Shown piece after piece: positions 53,182 to 64,000 of a DNA stretch of 64,000 nt (the first letter of the stretch is position 1; each line of letters opens with the position of its first letter). The notes below the pieces were generated by a model. The model ran no database searches, was not told where the DNA came from, and saw nothing but the letters and a program-made list of their open reading frames with translations. A program made the position numbers and the translations under genes. This stretch comes from Strix aluco (Eukaryota > Chordata > Aves > Strigiformes > Strigidae): assembly GCF_031877795.1 (NCBI RefSeq), contig NC_133940.1, positions 10,045,985 through 10,109,984 on the forward strand. Reading direction: 5' to 3'.

Positions 53182-56100
53182 GCACAGGGGCACCACGGCC
53201 ACCCGGGGCCTCGCGTGGTCTTTTGGGGCTGTGCCGGTGTGTGGGGGGCAACCACAGCCATCAGGAGCACTGCCTGGGGACAGCCCTTCCAAAAAACTGC
53301 CTGTCCCCAGAGGGGGTTTTGTCCCTGCCCCTGCTGATGGGGACTCCTTGCCGCAGCTCATCAGAGCCCCGTGGTGGGGGCTCACGTGCTGGCCCCGCTG
53401 CAGGGAGCTGCTTCTCCGACACCCTGCATACCCATGGGGGAGTGCTGACCCACTGTGGGAGGTGGTGTCCCATGCTGGGGGCCGGGGGTGGACGTTTGGG
53501 CTGCCCATCCTGGGCTGCCAGCAGACTTTGCGTGTGACCGTAGGTGGGTCATGCAGCAGCTCTGTGACTTGGTTCTCCCACCTGTAAAATGAGGCCATCA
53601 GCACCGCCCTGGCTCCCAGCAACACTGGGAGGTTGGACTGGTCATGGCGCCTTAGGTGGCTGGACAGAGACACCGGCAGAATATAATCAAATATTTCACA
53701 TCCATACCCTGAGATGCCAGAGGCCTGGCACTAGGCTGGCGATGGAGGAACAACTACGGCTTCAGAAACAATCCCCCCCAACACTTCTTTATGTATGCTT
53801 CTCTGCCGGCAGGGAGAGCGGGTACAGACAAGCAGACCATGCCACCGAGCTGCAAACACTTTCCAGCTGCCTCTGAGATCCCCAGATCTCTGCCACATGT
53901 GCCTCCTCTGGGTTGCTGTTTGTTTATGACAGATAACGCTGTTTCTCAGTAAAGTACGAGCTGGAGTGCCCACTTTGCCAGAGGAGGCCAGGCCCAGAGA
54001 AGTCTTTCAAAGTGCAAGGCAAGTCCCCCAGGCAGCCCTTCTGTGGGGACCCCCAAGACACTCAGCCCCACTGGGGATGGGGGCCGGAGCGGAGGAGGCA
54101 GGAGGGATGCCCAGTGGGGTGGCATGGGGTGGCTCCCACAGGGACTGGAATCTAGAAGCAGCTCTGTAAAGATGATTCATTGCTCAAAACCATGGAAAAG
54201 GTATGAAGACTGTGAGATTGTCTTTGTGGCTACTGAGGTCGTGCTCAAAAATGAAACTCTTGAGAAACATCCCTACAGCTGTATAACCCCACATGTATGT
54301 ACTGATAACTGCATTAAAAGGGCAAAGCCTCTGGTCACTTCTTTGTGTTTTGTTCACCAAATGGAGCATTGACCAGCTGATTTCAACTTGCTTTTCACAT
54401 TCTCGAAGGCCAGAGCTGCATCAAAATAGCTTCAGAAAAACAACTGCTCCTTCCTCTTTTTCATCATCATGAGACCATTTCTACCACCTTAAATAGCAGT
54501 CCCATTTGAGAAGTGACTCTCAGACAGCAACTGGGGAGTTTCTGTTCCCCATCGCAGAGCGACAGCCCTTGTGGAGACCCCTCGCTTCCAAGGGGAGCCA
54601 CAGTTTCTTTCCAGCTGCATTTCTGGGGGTCTGCAGAGATGACCGAGGCGCTCTAGATGATCTCTGGCCTGGCTGCGCTGGTGAATTTACACCTCAATGC
54701 AGAAAGTTACATGGGTATCTCCCTCAGGGGAACTTAAGCCTGTGGGTTTCACAGACCTCAGCAAACCCCATTTATATTCAGATTGTGCTCTGAAGTGCTG
54801 CTCAGACACCAGAATAGCCTGGTCTGCAGTGGACGACACATGGAAGAACAGCCTCCGGGTGAGTAGATAGTGATCCAGTGACTGGATAGTGTCCAGTCCA
54901 GGTGACTGGGTGGACACATAGATATGTCTGGACATCTTTTTAATCACTGAAGTCAGCAGCAGAGACATACAAAACAGACCGGGAATGTATTTAATGCCTG
55001 ATCTACCCCAGTTTTGTAATGCTCTAACAGATTAAAGACTATGGCAACATAGCTCCTTCCAGAACTTCTCTGGCCACATCCATGCCATGGGACAGCAGGG
55101 TGATTTCTAATGAGTCTGGTCACACCAGCACAAACTCCATGAAAAGCACTGATGTCAAAACACCTGCGACTTTTAGTTCTGGTAACCAAAATACTGTTGA
55201 TAAAGACCGATGGGTGCATGTCTGACAAAGTATTTTTTGACCTATTATCCCTCCGTCACCCTTTTGCAGCAGCATGCTGTCGGGGAGAGGGTGTGGGGAC
55301 TGCTCTTACATCCTCATCTGGTAAGGTGTAGAGTAAACAGTGGAATTAGAGTTTCCTTGAAGGAGCTGTTTCCTTGGCATTTGTACCTGCAGCTTAGTCA
55401 TGCTCCACCAGGAAACATGGACTTCAATGTTCCATTTGAAAGTGAAATTTAACTGGCAAATGCTACCCTTTATGACTAAATGATTTTTTGTACTTGCCTC
55501 CCCTTGACAGCTAACCAAAACCCCCTAAAGGTTGCTTTTCCCCCCATCTTTTGGTCGTGGGTTTGAAGCTGTGTTCTACTCTGAGGCAAATTAGGCAGGC
55601 ACTTCAGAAGGAGCAAGACCCTGCTTCTCTGGGTGGTGTTACAACATACTCATCAACGCCACCCCCTGCCTTGCCTGCCCTGCAAGGGTTCCTCTCCACA
55701 GAGCAAAAAAAAGGATCTTCAAATCGCAGTACCCTTTCTGCTGCTGTACGCCGTGTCTGCCCCAAACACCATGCCAATGACAGTGACCCACCCCTCTGTC
55801 TTGCGCCATTTATTTTCATACCTACAGAGGGGCAGTTGGTTTGGAAATACAAACACGTTTAAAAAATATTCCTCAAATATACAGTCAGCTCTCACTATGC
55901 TTCTCGGAAAACAAAAGCATATCCACCAAAATTAATGGACTAGAATATGCAAATTATTTAATTTTTTTCTTTAATGTTTCTGTCTCAGTTATCGTGTGTT
56001 AGCCCAGCTCTGCAGAGATATCTGATCCCCCCTGCAACTCTCACAGGGGAGGAGAGGGCAAAGACAGCTGCCACAGGAACAACAGAAATCATTCAAACTC

Positions 56101-59100
56101 AGAGGTATTTGTGTTGGTTAAGGTTCTGCGGAAGATTGATTTTAACCCAATTTTAATTTGTTCTAAATTTATTTCGTGCTATCTCTTAATGTCCAATTTG
56201 AAAAGCAGATTCAGTCAAATAGGGAAAAAATAATACAAGGGGTTATTTTCTAAAGCAGCTCCTTGGTAGATGCTGCTTCCATCTAATAAAAATAGCACAG
56301 TAATGATAGTAATAGGGAGACTATCTAATAAATAGTAATAAATAGTTCAATCTATTGCTCAGGAAAGCTTTCCCACAAATCCCATGGAGAAAACTGTCTC
56401 CTTCCATTCTCAAGTTCATAAAATTACTTTTTTCCTCCTCAGCCAGGTCCTCATAGACACAATTAGAGGAACTCTGCGAGCCGCTTTGCCTGCCAGCAGT
56501 GGTGATGGGGAGAGGCGGGGGGGCGTTTCACAGGGCTCCAGGGCTGATCTTCGATCCTCAGCAGTGCTGCTATTTCCTAAACACTTGCTTCAAAGAGAAG
56601 AGCACAGAAGAGATTTAAAAAACATGGGGGTGAAAGTGTTTGCAGCATGTGGGCGTCTGTTGAACATCTTTGGCAATGCTGTTTGCTGTGTTCCTGTTGC
56701 AGCAACTTACTGCTTCCCCCCGATAACGAAGTAGAAACTAGACTCTTACCAGACAGGAAAAGAAACTTGAAGATACCTCTGAAGTTGGTAAAAATCCCAG
56801 CCTTGCTCTCCTGCGCTCACAGAAACCTCTAGCAAGGCTGCCCCCTTCGTGTACATCCCCCTGCTCCAGCGTGGGGTCCCCCAGGGCTGCAGGTGGGTGT
56901 CTGCTCCCCCGTGGAGCTCCCTGGGTGCAGGGCACAGCTGCCTCACCATGGGCTGCACCACAGGCTGCAGGGGAACCTCTGCTCTGGCACCTGGAGCACC
57001 TCCTCCCCCTCCTTCTTCACTCACTTGGGCTCTGCAGGGTTTTTTCTCTTCTCTCTCCCAGCTGCTGTTGCCCAGCAGTTTTTCCCCTTCTTAAATATGT
57101 CATCCCGGAGTTGGTACCACCATCACTGATGGGCTCGGCCTTGGCCAACGGCGGGTCCATCTTGGAGCCAGCTGGCATTGGCTCTGTTGGACACAGGGAA
57201 GCTTCTGGCAGCTTCTCACAGAGACCACCCCTGTAGTCCCCCACTACCAAAACCTTACCAGGCAAACCCAATACAGTTATGCATTTGCACACACTTGGCA
57301 TATGCTGCTGCTCAGCATTATTTACTACAAATTTTAACAGGAAGGAGATAAATGTATTTACCTTCAACATGAAAAGCAACACAGAAGGTGTGGCAGCCTG
57401 AAGCTTCCTCAGGAAGCTGCCACCCAGGACCTGAGCCACCACAGCAGGCTGAACCCAGGAAACAGCACCAGAGCACTTCACAGCCCTTGGCGTCAGGATG
57501 GGCTTTGCTGTAGCCACGTCTGAGAACAGGCTCACACCTTCAGCGTTTTCCGGTGATGAGAGCACCTACCCCAGGTCTGCACTGCAGAAAGGAAAGGAGC
57601 AGCAGCCACGCAGGACGCGGTGCTGAGCCACAGCCGCCTCCTCCCCTTCCCTGCAGTGAAAAGGTGATGTTTCACAGGCCCCAGTGGAGAGTGCCAGCAT
57701 CGGGGAGCTGGACTGCTGACTGCTCTGAGGGGTTTAATCCCTTCTTTCCTCTCTCCCTTTTTAAATAGCTGCTAACTCTTCCTTTGAGCAGCATCTTGAG
57801 TTACTACCCTTCTGCTGAGGATGTTTTAAATAAGCTGCACCCGTGGCTGGCATCAACTTGACGAAGCCAACACAGAGCTCCAAACAAAACTCAGAAGATT
57901 GTTACTCTAGGGAACATGCAGACATTATGTACTACAGTCTATAGGAGTATCGCCTTTTGCAGGAGATCCAGTGCCTTGCTGTATTCTTCCCTTCTCCTTT
58001 CCTACCTCCTAAAGTGAAACTTTCATCTGATTACTCCATCGCACCCACTCCTAGCCAGGATCTTCCTCCCAGGCTCCAAAGGGCTGCGCTGCCCCACATC
58101 CTACCCAAGAGCAGCTCCCGGTGCTGCAGGGGCCAGACGCACACGGGGCAAGAAGCCGCCATCCTCGGCTACCAAAGGCGGGAGGTTCACAAGGAGCCAC
58201 CCACAGCTGACTCAGGTGGGTGTCCAGGGGCAGCCTCGCCAGCTGCTCAGGTGCAGGACAGTTAGTCTTGGTATTCAAGTATCACTGATTATTCTCAGCT
58301 TCATGTATCAGCACTTGCCCAGTACGACAACGCCATCATTTGCACTGTTCAACACTTCAGTTGGGACATGCTCTTCCACTAATAAAAAAAAAAATAAGCG
58401 ATCTGACTGACACACAGGCCTAGCTACACTGTACTACGTGGTCTACCCTGGATGGTCAAAAGGGCCATGTGGGAACTAACGGTGGAACAGAGAACCTGCA
58501 GCTGTGACAGGAGCCAGCCATAGGGAACACAGATGCATCCAACGTGTAAGCATAATGTAAGAGAGGGTGGTAACTGGAGACTGACTTGGTTTAGCAAGAG
58601 GTTTTTAGTTTGGATCCCCCTCACCTACCACAGCACACCCTGAACAGGAAGCCACCTAACTCCAGAGCATTTTCAGTGTGCTTTGCTCTCCAGCCCCATG
58701 AAACGCCGCCAGCAGCTACACAGACACATCTTTCGCACATTCCGACAATGCTGCTTACTTTTCTTAGTAACATTTCACAAATCTACCAGAACTATATTCT
58801 AGAGTCTTCCCTGAGGTTAAGTAATAAGAGGCTGACGCTCCAGCTAGTGTAGCCATGGTAGACTATGGATCAAAGTGAAGTCTGGCTTTTTCAAACCTAC
58901 CTCTAAAAGACTTTAACTATTTATTTGTCTGATAAAAAAATTTCTTCAAATTACCTCCTCTAAAATCAGTTCTGATTTTTACCCCTTTTCTTTAAAAAAC
59001 TGTTACACTTTGCTCTCAGAGGTTTACAGTAAGTGAAAAGGAAGACACAGCCTACTCTATCTGAAAAGAGCCAACAAGGTTTCTCACACTAAGTGAGATT

Positions 59101-59410
59101 ATATTCACAGTATTGTTACTTTTCATTCTGTTACTATTCTACCATATATATACACGAAATAATTTCAACCAAGTCATTCAGGTTTGTATTTATTAGTAAG
59201 CCTGTACACTGGCAATACTCATGAAAATGCCTGAAAGAAAGAACACTAATAGAACACAGTCTTCATGTTTCAGATGCAAATTACTTCAAGATTTTCCCAG
59301 TTAACATCAATAACCCAGACTAGCTTATAAAAAAACCCCAAACACTGGGGATTGCAGTCCAACACTACACAAGGAATCATTTGGGGATCGCCGAACAGCA
59401 TGTGGGGTGT
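53182..59410. other. Intergenic region between SOWAHD and RPL39
   Basis: No gene is recognised in these 6.2 kb. Open frames reach 182 codons (57017-57565, minus) but have no known domain. A compact inverted repeat lies at 57390-57423 (see findings). The part from 55860 to 56360 is AT-rich and the parts around 53200-54150 and 56830-57240 are GC-richer. No recognisable repeat family was seen. Confidence 0.5.
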
Positions 59411-59414
59411 ACCA

Positions 59415-59467
59415 ATCTGATGCAGAAAGACAAGTGTTTAATTAGAGTTCCCAGGAGACAGTCTCTC
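59415..59467 (-). other. RPL39: RPL39 3' untranslated region
   Basis: A short tail follows the RPL39 stop codon. A minus-strand ATTAAA poly(A) signal lies at 59437-59442 in the context AATTAAACAC, so the 3' UTR is about 50 bases. That is typical of ribosomal protein genes. Confidence 0.7.
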
Positions 59468-61720
<2,253 letters not shown>

Positions 61721-61721
61721 G

Positions 61722-62663
61722 GCACCACGAGTTTCTGCGAGTTTATTGGGTTTAGTACAAAATAGCTATGGCTAAAATTCGCTAGCTTAGGAGGAGCTGC
61801 TACTGGTGAAGTCTCTTTCTGGGCTGTAAAACAATACTTCAAGTTATGAGGGAAGATGAAGCAGTACCGAGGGCAGGAGTTCAGAAACGTTTCACTCTAA
61901 AGAAGGGAGAATGCTGGAAAAGAACAGGATGCTCAAACCAGCTACACGTGACCGAAAATAAGCATTTCAGTGTAGGTAGACTTTACATGAGAATTTGTCA
62001 AGAAGTATTCCAATATTAAGCCAGCTTATTCATACACTCCAACTTAGTTACTTTATCCAGAGAACCACTGAAGAGGAAGGTCTCTCCCTCCCCACCATCG
62101 TTCCTGCAATGCCAGGTGTTCTCCTCTTTACGTGCCAGACGGCTCCTGTTCACTGGTACCTCAACAGCCCCAGCCTGCGTACCTGTCTCAGTGCTACACT
62201 GACGTAATTTAGCTATTGCTGCCTCAGGCAGGAGCACCACACAACACAGCAACACCTATGATAACTCCAGGCAACTTCAAGCTTGCTCTGCTTAAGTGCA
62301 TCAAACAGCAGCTCCGATCGCTCTACGGTAAAGCTCTGGCTTCAGATCCAGGTGTCGTCTCCTCCTGACCACATGACTCATTTATTATCATACTTAAGGC
62401 CATAAAGTCTCTCTACTTTGCAAAGATTCTCTTCTCTGTTGTAGTTAGATGCTGGGAAAATAAATTCAAATAACTGAAAATACAATGAGAACACATTTCA
62501 AATTCCAAATCTACAACTGAGGTTCTTTAACCAGAAACATCCAACAGCACAATGCCCCCTTTTCTTCCCTTGTTCCTTCTTTGCTTCGAAGGCACTTCTG
62601 GATTGCGTAGTACATGCTCTTTGGCTGCACAGACAGTCAGAACACATAAGGCTTGCATGCTAG
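61722..62663 (-). other. UPF3B: UPF3B 3' untranslated region with poly(A) signal
   Basis: This is the tail after the UPF3B stop codon. A minus-strand AATAAA lies at 61742-61747 (context CCCAATAAACTC), so cleavage is expected near 61722-61730. That leaves only about 120 bases to the likely RPL39 start. Confidence 0.65.
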
Positions 62664-63970
62664 TCACTCCTCTTCCTTCGTATTACTGATCTCACGCTCT
62701 TGTTTCTTATCCGCAACCTGATCTGCGGGCTTCACAGCACTGTCTTCATACTGACACAATCTGCTTCGGCTTCGGGCTCCTGGCTGGTACAGCTGCATAG
62801 CTGGACGATCCTGAAATAAATCAAAACTATTTAGACTCTTTCACAGCCCCATGCTATCACGGTTATTATGGCATCAATGATACTAGAAATGGCTCAAATT
62901 CAAACTTTTCAAGGTGTTCCAAGTTAAACTATTCCACCGTGGTGGCAATGTAACTTCAACTGTCTCAAATCAAGGTTGTCTGGTGTAAGGCAACATCCCT
63001 GTTCAAGCCACAAAGAACAGTGCACATAGTTGACGTTATTTGTAAAGAGTTTCTTTTTGAGACAAGTTCAGCTCACCCTCTCTCAGAACAGAGGCAAACG
63101 TCAGAACTTCTTCATTTGTACCCAATGCCTTAAGTGACATGAAAAGCTCACATAGTGATGCTGCAAAACAGATTTGCAGAGTATATAAAACTAAACTCAA
63201 GACATGTTTTCTTGAGTCCACAGGAGACTTTCTGCCATATTCTGCATGTAGCAGTCTTGTCTCTGTTTTAGAGGAACCTGTTCAATCACACTCCTACTTT
63301 GAGATGTATTTTCAGGCACGTACAGCATCAGCAGAGACACAGGTAGATTGCTGATGCTCTACCAACACCTTAAAAGATCCAGTCTATCGCATAAATCAAC
63401 AAATGAAAAGGGATCAGCACCTTTATAATTTAGCCTATGGTATCTTGGCTTAATTTCTGAACAGTGACAAGAAATATCACGAACAGTTTAGCAAAGTTTA
63501 TTGGACAAATGGGCAAACTCTATAGCAATGGCGGAGTTTGTTACCAGAATAGGGAAAAGTTTCAACAGAGAAACCACATGGTTCTTCCCCTGAAGTGCTT
63601 TTATCCTAAAACCCACAAACTGGTCCCTATGAATCAACACATGAATTTAAAGAAATCCAGCACCTTGTTTCTGATACGATCCCTCTTAATTGTATCCTCT
63701 TTTTTATCGTCTTTGGTTACTTTCTCAGATTTGTCCATGCTGCTGGTAAAGTCTGTAAGATCACTTTTCTTTCCCTTTTCTCTGATTAAGTCTCTCTCCT
63801 TTTTCACCTCTTCCTCTCTTCTTCTAAAAAGCTTCTCAAAGCGCTCGCTCTGCCTCCGACGCTCCTCTTCTTGGCGTCTCTGTTTCTCCCTCTGTGCTCT
63901 CTCATATTCTCTGTCTCTTTCAAAATCTCTATCTCGGTCCCTGTAGTCCTTTACACACTCATCTTCTGAT
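62664..63970 (-). CDS. UPF3B: UPF3B, nonsense-mediated decay factor, last two coding exons
   Basis: Coding exons are 63664-63970 and 62664-62810, with an intron at 62811-63663 bordered by GTGCTG and TTTCAG. The first is a highly charged Arg/Glu/Lys segment (RDRDFERDREYERAQ, RRQEEERRRQSERFE, then RDRIRNK). The second reads DRPAMQLYQPGARSRSRL and ends SNTKEEE. The YQPGARSR segment is the exon-junction-complex-binding motif that docks on the eIF4A3-MAGOH-Y14 core. The UPF2-binding RNA-recognition-like domain lies outside the window. UPF3B bridges the exon junction complex to UPF2 and UPF1 in mRNA surveillance. The charged region and the ending distinguish it from UPF3A with fair certainty, and its location next to RPL39 agrees. 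The gene continues past the right edge. Confidence 0.95.
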
Positions 63971-64000
63971 CTGTATGAAAACAAAACTGAAAATTAAGCT

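Noticed and set aside
57017-57565. 182-codon minus-strand open frame in the SOWAHD-RPL39 gap
   Set aside because: It has no recognisable domain, splice pattern or Kozak context. It is long enough to note but not to call a gene.

Overview
This window is vertebrate nuclear DNA, most likely from a bird. The evidence is the compact spliced genes, the near absence of SINEs and L1, one weak CR1-like remnant, two avian-style solo LTRs, and protein sequences very close to the mammalian orthologues with small differences. The species cannot be named from the sequence alone. A non-avian sauropsid is less likely given the low repeat content, but is not excluded.

From left to right: the last three coding exons of UBE2A (+, 1079-2813); NKRF (-, 7313-15351) with its CpG-island first exon; SEPT6 (-, 18692-48370, ten coding exons over about 30 kb); single-exon SOWAHD (+, 51178-52188); RPL39 (-, 59468-61549) with an H/ACA snoRNA in its second intron; and the last two coding exons of UPF3B (-, 62664-63970, running off the right edge). 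Gene order and orientation match, from memory, human Xq24 (UBE2A, NKRF, SEPTIN6, SOWAHD, RPL39, UPF3B), so this is an old conserved synteny block.

The genes are mostly housekeeping and do not form one pathway. UBE2A is the RAD6 ubiquitin-conjugating enzyme. NKRF is a nucleolar RNA-binding protein that works with XRN2. SEPT6 is a filament-forming GTP-binding septin. SOWAHD is a poorly known ankyrin protein. RPL39 is a ribosomal protein. UPF3B couples exon junction complexes to nonsense-mediated decay.

Non-genic content is modest: three CpG islands, two closely matching CTCF-type motifs about 46 kb apart, a LINE reverse-transcriptase fossil in SEPT6 intron 1, two solo LTRs that bracket SOWAHD, and a few simple repeats. 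I did not find a convincing novel multi-gene system. The points most worth a second look are the N-terminal XRN2-binding (XTBD) exon of NKRF, the paired CTCF motifs, the LTR-bracketed SOWAHD, the LINE fossil, and the stop codon built into the SEPT6 exon 9 donor. All protein and family assignments were made by eye from remembered family sequences; no database search was run.
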